NCBI GenBank assembly: GCA_022574255.1
Contig: JACZSK010000018.1
Span: 1-36,590, forward strand
Direction of reading: 5' to 3'
DNA: 36,590 nt
Origin: Pseudomonadota bacterium
GTDB lineage: Bacteria; Pseudomonadota; Alphaproteobacteria; Sphingomonadales; SMXR01
This document shows, piece by piece, positions 8,691 to 17,272 of this stretch. The notes beneath the pieces were generated by a model. The model was given only the letters and a program-made list of their open reading frames with translations. It searched no databases and was not told the origin of the DNA. Each line of letters opens with the position of its first letter. Within the stretch, counting starts at the first letter, position 1. Made by a program: the position numbers and the translations under genes.

Positions 8691-8734
8691 TTGCGCCTTG
8701 CTCCGGGCTGCACCCTCGGGGTCAGTGTGCAAAT

Positions 8735-8775
8735 CTCCTCTCCCCTCTCCCTTGATGGGGAAGGGTAGGTGAGAG
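8735..8775. repeat. Imperfect palindrome of the CTCTCCC/GGGGAGGG type
   Basis: CTCCTCTCCCCTCTCCC, then TTGAT, then GGGGAAGGGTAGGTGAGAG. It forms an imperfect hairpin and resembles a short dispersed palindrome seen in many proteobacterial intergenic regions. Only one copy lies in this window, so the repeat nature is inferred from memory. Confidence 0.4.
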
Positions 8776-8846
8776 TGCCCAAAAAACGCCACCCTTTGTG
8801 CTAGACAAAAATATCCGGCGGCGATAGAAGGGCGGCGGTTGTTCAG

Positions 8847-8922
8847 GGGCGGTTAGCTCAGTTGGTAGAGCATCTCGTTTACACCGAGAGGGTCGGCGGT
8901 TCGAGACCGTCACCGCCCACCA
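8847..8922 (+). tRNA. tRNA-Val (anticodon UAC)
   Basis: 76 nt with encoded CCA. The acceptor GGGCGGT (8847-8853) pairs with ACCGCCC (8912-8918), discriminator A, CCA at 8920-8922. The anticodon stem TCTCG/CGAGA encloses loop TTTACAC with anticodon TAC. It is followed by tRNA-Asp 156 nt later. Confidence 0.95.
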
Positions 8923-9032
8923 TTTTCCGGCCTGAAGGCGGCCCGGCCAGCCATTGAATGAGGCGGGAAACGGAATATATATGGCCCGGTCGCGTTTATA
9001 TTGAAACAGCCTGAAAAGGGTCCAATTCGCAG

Positions 9033-9061
9033 TTGACAGGGCGATGCGATTTGGCCTAATT
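9033..9061 (+). promoter_or_regulatory. Probable promoter of tRNA-Asp
   Basis: Perfect TTGACA (9033-9038), 17-nt spacer, CTAATT (9056-9061). The predicted start falls just upstream of the tRNA at 9079, so tRNA-Asp is probably transcribed independently of tRNA-Val. Confidence 0.6.
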
Positions 9062-9078
9062 CACGGGCCCTTCACGCG

Positions 9079-9155
9079 GGGGGTGTAGCTCAGTTGGTTA
9101 GAGCGCTGGCCTGTCACGCCAGAGGTCGCGAGTTCAAGTCTCGTCACTCCCGCCA
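9079..9155 (+). tRNA. tRNA-Asp (anticodon GUC), also an integration site
   Basis: 77 nt with encoded CCA. The acceptor GGGGGTG (9079-9085) pairs with CACTCCC (9145-9151) with one G-T pair; discriminator G, CCA at 9153-9155. The anticodon stem CTGGC/GCCAG encloses loop CTGTCAC with anticodon GTC. The last 13 nt plus one downstream C (9143-9156) recur exactly at 10077-10090, so the 3' end served as an attachment site and was rebuilt by the incoming DNA. Confidence 0.95.
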
Positions 9156-9156
9156 C
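9143..9156 (+). other. Attachment-site core, left (attL-like)
   Basis: GTCACTCCCGCCAC, the 3' end of tRNA-Asp plus one base, identical to 10077-10090. Direct repeats of a tRNA 3' end are the normal footprint of tyrosine-recombinase integration. Confidence 0.7.
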
Positions 9157-9204
9157 ACCTTTTCCGAATGTTGTTGCGCGACAAAGACTTAGCAGCCACT
9201 TTTT

Positions 9205-9249
9205 CGGTACACTTTCGCCTCACTGTACGATTATCGCTCCCCACGGTAC
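9205..9249 (+). repeat. Left-end GTAC motifs of the tRNA-Asp element
   Basis: CGGTACAC (9205-9212), GTAC (9225-9228) and CCCCACGGTAC (9239-9249) lie 49-93 bp inside the left core. The first and third recur at the right end of the element in direct orientation. They are inferred to be arm-type binding sites for an integrase. Confidence 0.45.
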
Positions 9250-9286
9250 GTTTCCGAACTTCGCGATTAACGCAACTTCGGAAACG
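9249..9286. repeat. 10-bp inverted repeat in the tRNA-Asp element
   Basis: CGTTTCCGAA (9249-9258) and TTCGGAAACG (9277-9286) are perfect inverted copies separated by 18 nt. This could be a regulatory protein site or a hairpin in the leader of the membrane-protein ORF. Confidence 0.5.
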
Positions 9287-9384
9287 AGTCTCGGCAGGGC
9301 CGGGATTGCTGGGTGGCAGTAGGGGCGATAAGGTGATCCAGTGGTTGCGCTATTCCTTTTTGATTATGGCGAAAGACGACCCAA

Positions 9385-9933
9385 ATGGAAGTAACTGGTC
9401 CCATCCTCAGCGAACGAGCGTTGCGATACAAACGCAACAGCTTGGTTCTTTCTGTAGCTGCAATCCTGGCTTCGTTGGTCCCGGGTGCTCTTATAGATCA
9501 GGCCAAAGTCTTCGAGTTAACCTTGGGTCCCCACATTTGGTGGATTGGTGCGGCAATCCTAATTTACAATCTGTTTTGGCTTACGGTATTGAGCAGGCAG
9601 GATTTCGTTGCTTGGGACCAATCTGCAATGGAGTGTGACTCAAGGCAAAATTATGGAGCATCCTTTCGAGTGCCGGTGCTTGGCGTGAGGATTTCGAAAG
9701 CTTTCCACCGCGACATCTTTTGGAGGGCAATCACCTGTAATGCTGCTCGCGCAAAAGCCAAACGCAGAGCCACATATTATAATGTGACTGCTATCAATAG
9801 AAGCGCCGGGCAATATCTTACCTATAAGCTTTTCGACATCGGGCTGACCGCCTTCTTTGCTTCATTTGCCTTGATCATAGCTAGCGGCAAGATTTGGTCA
9901 TTTTTTGCTCCAGTTTCTTGGGGGTTTTGTTAG
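9385..9933 (+). CDS. Hypothetical membrane protein, cargo of the tRNA-Asp element
   Basis: 182 residues, not recognised. Three hydrophobic segments are visible: about residues 18-36 (NSLVLSVAAILASLVPGAL), 50-69 (HIWWIGAAILIYNLFWLTVL) and 150-169 (FDIGLTAFFASFALIIASG). Between the second and third lies a soluble, basic stretch of about 80 residues rich in Arg, Lys and Ala. The start ATG 9385 lacks a clear ribosome binding site, so expression is uncertain. It is the only sizeable plausible gene between the direct repeats of the tRNA-Asp element. Base composition is more AT-rich than the nuo genes, in line with recent arrival. No function can be assigned. Confidence 0.5.
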   Translation: MEVTGPILSERALRYKRNSLVLSVAAILASLVPGALIDQAKVFELTLGPHIWWIGAAILIYNLFWLTVLSRQDFVAWDQSAMECDSRQNYGASFRVPVLGVRISKAFHRDIFWRAITCNAARAKAKRRATYYNVTAINRSAGQYLTYKLFDIGLTAFFASFALIIASGKIWSFFAPVSWGFC

Positions 9934-9956
9934 ATCGAATTGAGTCACTGGAATAT

Positions 9957-10028
9957 GTACCGAAACGTTCCTTGAAAAGTGTACCAAGTTGTACCGAAAC
10001 GCTGAAATCTCGGTACACCCCACGGTAC
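9957..10028 (+). repeat. Right-end GTAC motifs of the tRNA-Asp element
   Basis: GTACCGAAACG occurs twice, 34 bp apart (9957-9967 and 9991-10001), with GTACC at 9981-9985 between them. CGGTACAC (10011-10018) runs into CCCCACGGTAC (10018-10028). The last two also occur at the left end of the element. Confidence 0.5.
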
Positions 10029-10076
10029 AGATGCAATTTTCCACTTAAGCCCTTGATTTGACACAGTGTAGTTCCT

Positions 10077-10090
10077 GTCACTCCCGCCAC
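10077..10090 (+). other. Attachment-site core, right (attR-like)
   Basis: GTCACTCCCGCCAC, identical to the tRNA-Asp 3' end at 9143-9156. It is not part of any tRNA here, so it marks the distal junction of the inserted DNA. Confidence 0.7.
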
Positions 10091-10111
10091 TTTCCCTTTT
10101 TATAAATAATC

Positions 10112-10226
10112 GTCACTCGCCGACTTGATCGGCGAGTCCAGACTCTCGACAGTTTGCCGGACCGCAAGCGCCGCAAGACTGGATTCGCCGCCAAGGCGCT
10201 TCACGCGAAGAGGGTCGGCGAATGAC
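10112..10226. repeat. Dispersed double-hairpin repeat, copy 2
   Basis: The left 27 bp (10112-10138) match copy 1 (1355-1381) except for one base and form the same CTCGCCGA/TCGGCGAG hairpin. The right end starts GGATTCGCCG and ends GTCGGCGAATGAC like copy 1, but its 5-nt loop has been replaced by a longer segment. The interior is partly similar (GCAAGCGC...AAGACTGGATTCGCC). Confidence 0.75.
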
Positions 10227-10439
10227 GAGCGAGAGGCGAGACCCGGCGTGACGATGGTTGGTGCGCTGAAAGCCACCGGGTACAATTGCTCTTCCGGCGA
10301 AACGGGCTATCTGCATGAGAGCGGCGAAGGGCGCCTCTGGGTGCGCGGCAAAAGATGAAGCGAAGGGCTTCGATTATGGTCATTGAAAGAGGTGCCGGGC
10401 AGGGCAAAAATATAGCCTGCTGTCAAGCTTACTTAGCGC

Positions 10440-10467
10440 TTCCAATTGGAATTGCGCGCGTTATACT
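10440..10467 (+). promoter_or_regulatory. Candidate nuo operon promoter with overlapping 12-bp palindrome
   Basis: TATACT (10462-10467) is a good -10. The -35 region falls on TTCCAA (10440-10445, 16-nt spacer). TTCCAATTGGAA (10440-10451) is a perfect palindrome covering the -35, so a regulator could act there. It lies about 60 nt upstream of nuoA. Confidence 0.5.
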
Positions 10468-10525
10468 CGCCCCGATTCCCGCACATGGGGGTGGTTCAGG
10501 AGCGCCATAGCGGCCAAAAAAGCGC

Positions 10526-10891
10526 ATGCAGGCATTGCTTTCCGAATATTTTCCGATCCTTGTGTTTCTGGTGGTGGCCGTTGGCCTGTCCGTCGCGTTC
10601 GTTGCGCTCGCATGGCTGGTGGCCAGGCAAAACCCCGACAGCGAAAAACTCTCGGCTTACGAATGTGGATTTGAGCCCTTCTCGGACTCGCGCCATCGTT
10701 TTGATGTGCGCTTTTACCTGGTCGCCATCCTGTTCATCATTTTCGATCTGGAAGTCGCCTTCCTGTTTCCCTGGGCGGTGGCGCTGGGCGAAATAGGCGC
10801 CTATGGCTACTGGTCGATGGTGCTTTTTCTCGGCGTGCTGACCGTGGGCTTTATCTATGAATGGCGGAAGGGCGCGCTGGAATGGGAGTGA
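10526..10891 (+). CDS. nuoA: NADH-quinone oxidoreductase subunit A
   Basis: Small membrane subunit of respiratory complex I (ND3 homologue). 121 residues with three transmembrane helices (about 9-29, 68-88 and 95-113). The conserved loop [31 protein letters not shown] and the acidic [12 protein letters not shown] helix are clear. An in-frame TAG at 10508 makes ATG 10526 the first possible start, yet the only AGGAG (10498-10502) is 23 nt upstream, so the ribosome binding site is poor. It is the first gene of a 14-gene nuo operon and overlaps nuoB. Confidence 0.97.
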   Translation: MQALLSEYFPILVFLVVAVGLSVAFVALAWLVARQNPDSEKLSAYECGFEPFSDSRHRFDVRFYLVAILFIIFDLEVAFLFPWAVALGEIGAYGYWSMVLFLGVLTVGFIYEWRKGALEWE

Positions 10892-11445
10892 GCAATAATC
10901 CCGATGCATCCACGGTGGCGAAGGGGGCCGCGCTGGGCGATGCCTTTGCCGACGAAGCCTATATGAAGGGCCTGTCCGACGAATTGGGCGACCGCGGGTT
11001 TATCGTCACCAGTCTCGACGACATCATCACCTGGGCGCGCACCGGGTCGCTGTGGTGGATGACCTTCGGGCTCGCCTGTTGCGCCATTGAGATGATGCAC
11101 ACATCAATGCCGCGCTACGACGTTGAGCGCTTCGGCTTTGCGCCGCGTGCCAGCCCGCGCCAGTCAGACGTGATGATCGTTGCCGGCACGCTGACCAACA
11201 AGATGGCCCCGGCCATGCGCAAGGTCTATGACCAGATGTCGGAGCCGCGCTACGTGATTTCCATGGGCTCCTGCGCCAACGGCGGCGGCTATTACCATTA
11301 TTCCTATTCGGTGGTGCGGGGCTGCGACCGCATCGTGCCGGTCGATGTTTATGTGCCCGGCTGTCCGCCGACCGCCGAGGCGCTGCTCTATGGCATTTTG
11401 CAACTGCAGAAGAAAATCCGCAGAACCGGCACTATTGTTCGCTGA
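10882..11445 (+). CDS. nuoB: NADH-quinone oxidoreductase subunit B (N2 cluster)
   Basis: Peripheral-arm subunit (PSST homologue) that holds the terminal [4Fe-4S] cluster N2 which reduces quinone. From ATG 10882 it has 187 residues. The four ligands are visible: the tandem Cys66-Cys67 in [12 protein letters not shown], Cys131 in GSCANGGG and Cys161 in [17 protein letters not shown] 10882 has GGAAGGG at 10866-10872; the ATG at 10861 in the same frame would add seven residues and lies deeper inside nuoA. The start overlaps the nuoA stop by 10 nt, which implies translational coupling. The N-terminal 35 residues before the conserved core are variable in the family. Confidence 0.96.
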   Translation: MGVSNNPDASTVAKGAALGDAFADEAYMKGLSDELGDRGFIVTSLDDIITWARTGSLWWMTFGLACCAIEMMHTSMPRYDVERFGFAPRASPRQSDVMIVAGTLTNKMAPAMRKVYDQMSEPRYVISMGSCANGGGYYHYSYSVVRGCDRIVPVDVYVPGCPPTAEALLYGILQLQKKIRRTGTIVR

Positions 11446-11474
11446 CAGGAAAAACGAAAGCACGCCACCCGCTC

Positions 11475-12134
11475 ATGGATGAACCGCTGAAAGACCTGGC
11501 CAGCCATATCGAGGCATCGCTCGAGAACGAGGTGCGCTCGACCGCCATCGCCAATGGCGAGCTGACCATTCAGGTGCGGGCCGAGTATATTGTCAAGGTG
11601 CTCACCTTCCTGCGCGAAGACCGGGAATGCATGTTCAAATGCATGATGGACCTCTGCGGGGTCGATTATCCCGGCCGCGCCAAGCGCTTTGACGTGGTCT
11701 ATCACCTTCTAAGCCTGACCCATAACCAGCGCCTGCGGGTCAAGCTGCAGGCCAATGAAGAGACGCCGGTGCCCAGCGTGATCAGCGTGTACCGCGCCGC
11801 CAACTGGTTTGAGCGCGAGGCCTGGGACATGTATGGCATCATGTTCTCGGATCATCCCGATTTACGCCGCATCCTCACCGACTATGGTTTCGAGGGTCAT
11901 CCGCTGCGGAAAGATTTTCCGCTGACCGGCTTTATCGAACTGCGCTACAGCGAGACCGAGAAGCGCTGCGTCTATGAGCCGGTCAAGCTGACCCAGGATT
12001 TTCGCGATTTTGACTTCATGAGCCCCTGGGAGGGGGCCAAGTATATCCTCGATGACGATGCGGTGGTTGAGGGCGATGCGCCCGGCCCAGGCTCCGGCAA
12101 AGGCTCAGGCTCTGGCAAAGGCGGGGCGGGCTGA
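11475..12134 (+). CDS. nuoC: NADH-quinone oxidoreductase subunit C
   Basis: 30-kDa-type subunit of the peripheral arm of complex I. 219 residues. The family signature [20 protein letters not shown] followed by [22 protein letters not shown] is clear. It is separate from nuoD, unlike the fused NuoCD of enterobacteria. The C-terminus after [13 protein letters not shown] carries a low-complexity Gly/Ser/Lys tail (about the last 20 residues) coded by short GGCTC(C/A)GGC repeats; the conserved domain ends before it. The TGA stop shares one base with the nuoD start. Confidence 0.96.
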   Translation: MDEPLKDLASHIEASLENEVRSTAIANGELTIQVRAEYIVKVLTFLREDRECMFKCMMDLCGVDYPGRAKRFDVVYHLLSLTHNQRLRVKLQANEETPVPSVISVYRAANWFEREAWDMYGIMFSDHPDLRRILTDYGFEGHPLRKDFPLTGFIELRYSETEKRCVYEPVKLTQDFRDFDFMSPWEGAKYILDDDAVVEGDAPGPGSGKGSGSGKGGAG

Positions 12135-13312
12135 TGGCCGAAGTGGAAATCAACAGCTACACCCTTAACCTGGGGCCCCAGCATCCGGCGACCCACGGGG
12201 TGCTGCGCATGATCCTCGATCTCGACGGCGAGGTGATCGAGCGCGTCGACCCGCATATTGGCCTGTTGCATCGCGGCACTGAAAAGCTGATCGAGTATAA
12301 GACTTACCTGCAGGCCCTGCCATATTTCGACCGGCTGGACTATGTGGCGCCGATGAACCAGGAGCATGCTTTCGCGCTGGCCACGGAAAAGCTGCTGGGC
12401 TGCGAGGTTCCCGAGCGCGGCCAGTATATCCGCGTGCTTTACTGCGAGATTGGCCGCATCCTCAATCATCTGCTGAACATCACCACTCATGCCATGGATG
12501 TGGGCGCCATGACCCCGGTTCTGTGGGGCTTTGAAGAGCGCGAAAAGCTGATGGTCTTCTACGAGCGCGCTTCGGGGGCGCGCCTCCACGCGGCCTATTT
12601 CCGCCCCGGCGGTGTGCATCAGGACCTGCCCGATGGCCTGACCGACGACATCATGGCCTGGACCGAAAGCTTCCCTCAGGTGCTCAAGGATATCGAGACG
12701 CTGGTTCTGGAGAACCGCATTTTCAAGCAGCGCCTGGTGGATATTGCCGTGACCACCGCCGAAGAAGCGCTGGCCTGGGGGTTCTCGGGGCCCATGCTGC
12801 GCGCCAGCGGGCTGGCCTGGGATCTGCGCAAATCACAGCCCTATGAAGTGTACGACCGCATGGATTTCGATATTCCCATCGGCAAGCACGGCGACTGTTA
12901 TGCGCGCTTTGTGTTGCGCCTCGAGGAAATGCGCCAGAGCCTGCGCATCATCCGCCAGTCAATCGAGGAAATGCCGGGGGGCGAGGTGACCTCGCTGGAC
13001 CCGAAAATCTCGCCGCCGAAGCGCGCGGAAATGAAGCATTCCATGGAAGCGCTGATCAACCATTTCAAGCTCTATACCGAGGGCTATCATGTGCCCGAAG
13101 GCGAGGTTTACGCGGCGGTTGAGGCGCCCAAGGGCGAGTTTGGCGTCTATCTGATCTCCGACGGGTCAAACAAGCCTTATCGCTGCAAGATTCGCGCCCC
13201 CGGCTTTGCTCATTTGCAGGCTTCGGAATCCCTCATGAAGGGTCATATGCTGGCCGATGCGCCGGCGATAATCGGCGCCATCGATATCGTATTCGGCGAG
13301 GTCGACAGATGA
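12134..13312 (+). CDS. nuoD: NADH-quinone oxidoreductase subunit D
   Basis: 49-kDa subunit that forms the quinone-binding pocket together with NuoB. 392 residues, the normal length. [12 protein letters not shown] (14-25) and [17 protein letters not shown] (64-80) are the pocket-forming segments; Tyr70 in the second is the expected quinone-contact residue by comparison with the bovine and Thermus enzymes. The C-terminus ends in the family motif DIVFGEVDR. The gene shares one base with nuoC and overlaps nuoE by ATGA. Confidence 0.98.
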   Translation: MAEVEINSYTLNLGPQHPATHGVLRMILDLDGEVIERVDPHIGLLHRGTEKLIEYKTYLQALPYFDRLDYVAPMNQEHAFALATEKLLGCEVPERGQYIRVLYCEIGRILNHLLNITTHAMDVGAMTPVLWGFEEREKLMVFYERASGARLHAAYFRPGGVHQDLPDGLTDDIMAWTESFPQVLKDIETLVLENRIFKQRLVDIAVTTAEEALAWGFSGPMLRASGLAWDLRKSQPYEVYDRMDFDIPIGKHGDCYARFVLRLEEMRQSLRIIRQSIEEMPGGEVTSLDPKISPPKRAEMKHSMEALINHFKLYTEGYHVPEGEVYAAVEAPKGEFGVYLISDGSNKPYRCKIRAPGFAHLQASESLMKGHMLADAPAIIGAIDIVFGEVDR

Positions 13313-13902
13313 GCGCCGCAGTGAAAAACGGCGGTGATTTCGCTTTTACCGCAGCCAACAAGAAGTGGGCCGCCGGGCAGATCGCCAAATACCCTGAGGG
13401 GCGCCAGGCAAGCGCCGTGATGCCATTGCTGACCCGTGCGCAAGACCAGAATGCCGGCTGGCTGTCCACGCCGGCAATCGAGCATGTGGCGGAGTTTCTG
13501 GGGATGGCGGCGATCCGCGTGCTTGAGGTGGCGACTTTCTATTCCATGTATCGCCTCAGCCCGGTGGGCAAGCATGTGATTGAAATTTGCACCACCACGC
13601 CCTGCTGGTTGCGCGGCTCCGACGCCGTGGTGGCGGCGGCAAAGGAAGAGCTTGGCATTGATTTTGGCGAGACCACCAGCGACGGCGAATTTACGCTGCT
13701 GGAGGTTGAATGCGCCGGGGCCTGCGTTAACGCGCCGGTCTGCGCCATCCACCGCAAATATTATGAAGACCTGGATGGAGACTCCATAAGGGCCATCATA
13801 CAATCCCTGCGCAGCGGCAAAGAGCCCGACGCCGGCCCCCAGATCGAGCGTCAGAAATCGGCGCCTGTTGGCGGGCCCACCACTCTGACAGAGGGGGCGT
13901 AG
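13309..13902 (+). CDS. nuoE: NADH-quinone oxidoreductase subunit E
   Basis: 24-kDa subunit carrying the [2Fe-2S] cluster N1a in a thioredoxin-like fold. 197 residues. The ligands are Cys94 and Cys99 (CTTTPC) and Cys135 and Cys139 (ECAGAC). The N-terminal helical part ([26 protein letters not shown]) is typical. A Pro/Gly/Thr-rich C-terminal extension after about residue 160 is of the kind common in Alphaproteobacteria. The ATG overlaps the nuoD stop (ATGA). Confidence 0.97.
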   Translation: MSAAVKNGGDFAFTAANKKWAAGQIAKYPEGRQASAVMPLLTRAQDQNAGWLSTPAIEHVAEFLGMAAIRVLEVATFYSMYRLSPVGKHVIEICTTTPCWLRGSDAVVAAAKEELGIDFGETTSDGEFTLLEVECAGACVNAPVCAIHRKYYEDLDGDSIRAIIQSLRSGKEPDAGPQIERQKSAPVGGPTTLTEGA

Positions 13903-13906
13903 GGTC

Positions 13907-15193
13907 ATGCTGAAGGACAAAGACCGCATCTTCACCAACCTCTACGGGCTTCATGATTGGGGCTTGAAGGGCGCTGAGGCGCGCGGCGACTGGGACGGCA
14001 CCAAAGATATACTAGCCAAGGGCGACGACTGGATCATCGCCGAGATGAAAGAATCCGGCCTGCGCGGGCGCGGCGGCGCGGGCTTTCCCACCGGCCTCAA
14101 ATGGTCATTCATGCCCAAGGAGCCGGACGGGCCAACCTATCTGGTGGTCAACGCAGACGAGGGCGAGCCCGGCACCTGCAAGGACCGCGAGATCATGCGC
14201 CACGATCCGCATAAATTGCTGGAAGGCAGCCTGCTGGCTGGGTTTGCGATGCATGCCTCGGCGGCTTATATCTATATTCGCGGCGAGTTCTGGGAAGAGG
14301 CCGACATTCTGGACGCCGCCATCGTGGAAGCATACGACGCCGGGCTGATCGGCAAAAACGCCTGCGGGTCGGGCTATGATTTCGATATCTACCTGCACCG
14401 GGGGGCCGGGGCCTATATCTGCGGCGAGGAAACGGCGCTGATCGAAAGCCTGGAGGGCAAGAAAGGCCAGCCCCGGCTGAAGCCGCCGTTCCCCGCCATG
14501 GTCGGCGTCTGGGGCCGCCCGACAACGGTCAATAACGTCGAGTCCATTGCCGTTGCGCCAACCATCCTCAGGCGCGGCGCCGGCTGGTTTGCGGGTCTCG
14601 GTCGGCCCAACAACACCGGCACCAAGCTGTTTTGCATATCGGGGCATGTGGAACGCCCCTGCAATGTGGAAGAGGAAATGGGCATTCCCCTGAAAGAGCT
14701 GATCGAAAAGCATGCGGGCGGCGTGCGCGGCGGCTGGGACAATTTGCTGGCCATCATTCCCGGCGGGTCTTCGGTGCCCATGTTGCCCAGATCCATTTGC
14801 GACGATGTGTTGATGGACTTCGATTCGCTGAAGGAAGTGCGCTCGGGGCTGGGTACGGCGGCGGTGATTGTGATGGATAAATCCACCGATATCGTGCGTG
14901 CCATCGCCCGGCTGGCGCAGTTCTACAAGCATGAAAGCTGTGGCCAATGCACGCCCTGCCGCGAGGGAACGGGGTGGATGTGGCGGGTGATGGAGCGGCT
15001 GGTCACCGGCGAGGCCGACAAGAGCGAGATCGACCTGTTGCTGGAAGTTTCCAAGCAGATTGAAGGTCACACCATTTGCGCGCTGGGCGACGCGGCGGCA
15101 TGGCCCATTCAGGGCCTGATCCGGCATTTCCGGCCGGAGATCGAGCGGCGCATAGACGAACGGCAGGATAACGCCGTGGCAGCAGCGGAATAG
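13907..15193 (+). CDS. nuoF: NADH-quinone oxidoreductase subunit F (NADH/FMN subunit)
   Basis: 51-kDa subunit where NADH is oxidised through FMN and cluster N3. 428 residues. [13 protein letters not shown] (54-66) is the glycine-rich nucleotide/FMN loop. A second conserved segment, [25 protein letters not shown], follows. The [4Fe-4S] ligands are Cys345, Cys348 and Cys351 ([12 protein letters not shown]) and Cys391 (TICALGD). It begins 4 nt after the nuoE stop with a purine-rich GAGGGGGCG stretch ahead of the ATG. Confidence 0.98.
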   Translation: MLKDKDRIFTNLYGLHDWGLKGAEARGDWDGTKDILAKGDDWIIAEMKESGLRGRGGAGFPTGLKWSFMPKEPDGPTYLVVNADEGEPGTCKDREIMRHDPHKLLEGSLLAGFAMHASAAYIYIRGEFWEEADILDAAIVEAYDAGLIGKNACGSGYDFDIYLHRGAGAYICGEETALIESLEGKKGQPRLKPPFPAMVGVWGRPTTVNNVESIAVAPTILRRGAGWFAGLGRPNNTGTKLFCISGHVERPCNVEEEMGIPLKELIEKHAGGVRGGWDNLLAIIPGGSSVPMLPRSICDDVLMDFDSLKEVRSGLGTAAVIVMDKSTDIVRAIARLAQFYKHESCGQCTPCREGTGWMWRVMERLVTGEADKSEIDLLLEVSKQIEGHTICALGDAAAWPIQGLIRHFRPEIERRIDERQDNAVAAAE

Positions 15194-15211
15194 AGGCGGA
15201 GCAGGACAGAA

Positions 15212-17272
15212 ATGCCAACGCTGACGATCAACGGCAAGGAAGTGACGGTCGAGCCCGGCTCGACGGTGATGCAGGCCTGCGAGGCCGTGGGCATCGAGAT
15301 TCCGCGCTTCTGCTATCACGAGCGCCTGTCGATCGCGGGCAATTGCCGCATGTGCCTGGTCGAGATGGAAAAGTCGCCCAAGCCCATCGCCAGTTGCGCC
15401 ATGCCCGCCGGCGACGGCATGGTTATCCATACCGAGAGCGAAGAGGTGAAGCGCGCCCGCGAGGGGGTGATGGAATTTCTGCTCATCAACCACCCGCTGG
15501 ATTGCCCGATTTGCGATCAGGGCGGCGAGTGTGATCTGCAGGATCAGGCCACCGCCTATGGCCGGGGGCTGAGCCGCTACCAGGAAAACAAGCGCGCGGT
15601 GCGCGAAAAATACATGGGGCCGCTGATCAAGACGGTGATGACCCGCTGCATTCATTGCACCCGCTGCGTGCGCTTTGCCGAGGAAATTGCCGGGGTGCCC
15701 ACACTGGGCGCGGTTGGCCGCGGCGAGGGCCTCGAGATCACCACCTATCTGGAGAAGGCGCTGCAGAGCGAATTATCGGGGAATATCATTGATCTTTGCC
15801 CGGTGGGGGCGCTGACCTCCAAGCCCTATGCCTTCACCGCGCGGTCGTGGGAACTGAAAAAGACCGAGAGCGTTGACGTGATGGACGCGGTTGGTTCGGC
15901 CATCCGCATCGACGCGCGCGGCAACGAGGTGATGCGCGTGCTGCCCCGCCTCAACGAAGAGGTCAATGAGGAATGGATTTCAGACAAGACCCGCTTCGCC
16001 TGCGACGGGCTGAAATACAAGCGCCTGGACAGGCCCTGGGTGAGGCGCGAGGGCAAGCTGGTTGAAGCCGGATGGGACGAGGCTTTCGAGAGTATCGCGG
16101 CGGTGCTGAAGGATTTGCCCGGTGAGGCCCTGGCCGCCATCGTTGGCGACCTGGCCGACATGGAAGCCATGCTGGCGCTGAAAGACTTGCTCGGGGCGCT
16201 GGGCTCGGCGCGCATCGAATGCCGGCAGGACGGCGCCGCGCTGGATGCCGGCTGTCGCGCCGGCTATATTTTCAATTCCACCATCGCCGGCATTGAAGAG
16301 GCCGATTATTGCCTGCTGGTGGGTACAAATCCGCGCCATGAAGCCACGATCATCAATGCGCGGCTGAGGAAGGCAACGCTGGCCGGCCTGAAAGTGGCGC
16401 GCATTGGCCCCCCTGATGACCTGACCTACCGGGTTGAGGATTTGGGCGACGATGCGGGGCTGCTGAAACAGATTCTCGATGGCACGCACCCGGCGGCAGA
16501 GGCTTTGCAGCGGGCTGAAAAGCCGATGTTGATCCTCGGGCAGGGGGCTTTGACGCGGGCCGATGGCGCCGCCATGCTGGGGCTGGCGCGGGCCGTGGCC
16601 GATAAATACGGTCTTATTACCGGCGACTGGAACGGCTTCAACATTTTACATACCGCTGCTTCGCGGGTCGGCGGGCTGGACCTGGGCCTGACCACCGAGG
16701 GCGGGGTCGAAGCAATCCTCAGCGACGCGGCAAAAGGCAAGACCCGCGCGGTTTTCCTGCTCGGCGCCGACGAGGTGGATATGAGCCGTCTGAAAAAAGC
16801 CTTCGTGGTTTATATGGGCAGCCATGGCGACGCCGGCGTCAGCGAGGCCGATATCATTTTACCTGCCGCCGCCTACACTGAAAAACCGGGCACTTATGTG
16901 AACACCGAAGGCCGGGTGCAACGGGCGCAGAAGGCTATCTTCCCGCCGGGTGACGCGCGCGAGGACTGGACAATTTTGCGGGCGTTGTCCGACAAGCTGG
17001 GTGTGACGCTGCCCTATGACGACCTGGCCGCGCTGCGGGCGAAACTCGCTGAGCTTCTGCCGCATCTGGAAGAAACGGATACAGCGCCTCAAGCGGCCTG
17101 GGGTGCGTTCGGCGGCGATTCAAAAGGCGCCAAAAAAGGCGGCTTCGCCTTGCCGGTCGAGGATTTCTACCAGACCAACCCGGTGGCGCGGGCATCCAGA
17201 ACCATGGCTCAATGCAGCGCCATGATGCGCGGCGAAGACGAAGACAGAGAGGGAACCGGCACCGATGGCTGA
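15212..17272 (+). CDS. nuoG: NADH-quinone oxidoreductase subunit G
   Basis: 75-kDa iron-sulfur subunit that carries electrons from NuoF toward NuoI. 686 residues. The N-terminal ferredoxin domain has the [2Fe-2S] ligands Cys34, Cys45, Cys48 and Cys62. Cluster N5 uses His94, Cys98, Cys101 and Cys107 ([15 protein letters not shown]). The next [4Fe-4S] site uses Cys146, Cys149, Cys152 and Cys196. The rest is a molybdopterin-oxidoreductase-like domain without an active site. I do not see the extra Cys set that would carry cluster N7 of some bacteria. The stop overlaps the nuoH start by 8 nt. Confidence 0.98.
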   Translation: MPTLTINGKEVTVEPGSTVMQACEAVGIEIPRFCYHERLSIAGNCRMCLVEMEKSPKPIASCAMPAGDGMVIHTESEEVKRAREGVMEFLLINHPLDCPICDQGGECDLQDQATAYGRGLSRYQENKRAVREKYMGPLIKTVMTRCIHCTRCVRFAEEIAGVPTLGAVGRGEGLEITTYLEKALQSELSGNIIDLCPVGALTSKPYAFTARSWELKKTESVDVMDAVGSAIRIDARGNEVMRVLPRLNEEVNEEWISDKTRFACDGLKYKRLDRPWVRREGKLVEAGWDEAFESIAAVLKDLPGEALAAIVGDLADMEAMLALKDLLGALGSARIECRQDGAALDAGCRAGYIFNSTIAGIEEADYCLLVGTNPRHEATIINARLRKATLAGLKVARIGPPDDLTYRVEDLGDDAGLLKQILDGTHPAAEALQRAEKPMLILGQGALTRADGAAMLGLARAVADKYGLITGDWNGFNILHTAASRVGGLDLGLTTEGGVEAILSDAAKGKTRAVFLLGADEVDMSRLKKAFVVYMGSHGDAGVSEADIILPAAAYTEKPGTYVNTEGRVQRAQKAIFPPGDAREDWTILRALSDKLGVTLPYDDLAALRAKLAELLPHLEETDTAPQAAWGAFGGDSKGAKKGGFALPVEDFYQTNPVARASRTMAQCSAMMRGEDEDREGTGTDG

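Larger units (their letters stand above)
9157..10090 (+). mobile_element. Putative mini integrative element in tRNA-Asp (934 bp)
   Basis: The segment is bounded by exact 14-bp direct repeats of the tRNA-Asp 3' end. It is visibly more AT-rich than the flanking core genes and contains one plausible ORF (9385-9933, membrane protein) and no integrase. Repeated GTAC-containing motifs lie near both ends: CCCCACGGTAC at 9239-9249 and 10018-10028, CGGTACAC at 9205-9212 and 10011-10018, and GTACCGAAACG at 9957-9967 and 9991-10001. These look like recombinase arm sites. It could be a deletion remnant of a larger island or a non-autonomous element moved by an integrase encoded elsewhere. Confidence 0.6.
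9934..10525. other. Gene-free stretch between the tRNA-Asp element and nuoA
   Basis: 592 nt without a supported gene. In order it holds right-end GTAC motifs (9957-10028), the right attachment core (10077-10090), the second dispersed palindromic repeat (10112-10226), about 210 nt in which I recognise nothing, and the nuo promoter with a 12-bp palindrome (10440-10467). Short open frames over the palindromic repeat are not convincing. Confidence 0.6.

Noticed and set aside
9168-9638. Open frame in the left part of the tRNA-Asp element
   Set aside because: It overlaps the better membrane-protein frame, runs through the GTAC motifs and inverted repeat, and shows no domain; I could not support it as an integrase remnant.
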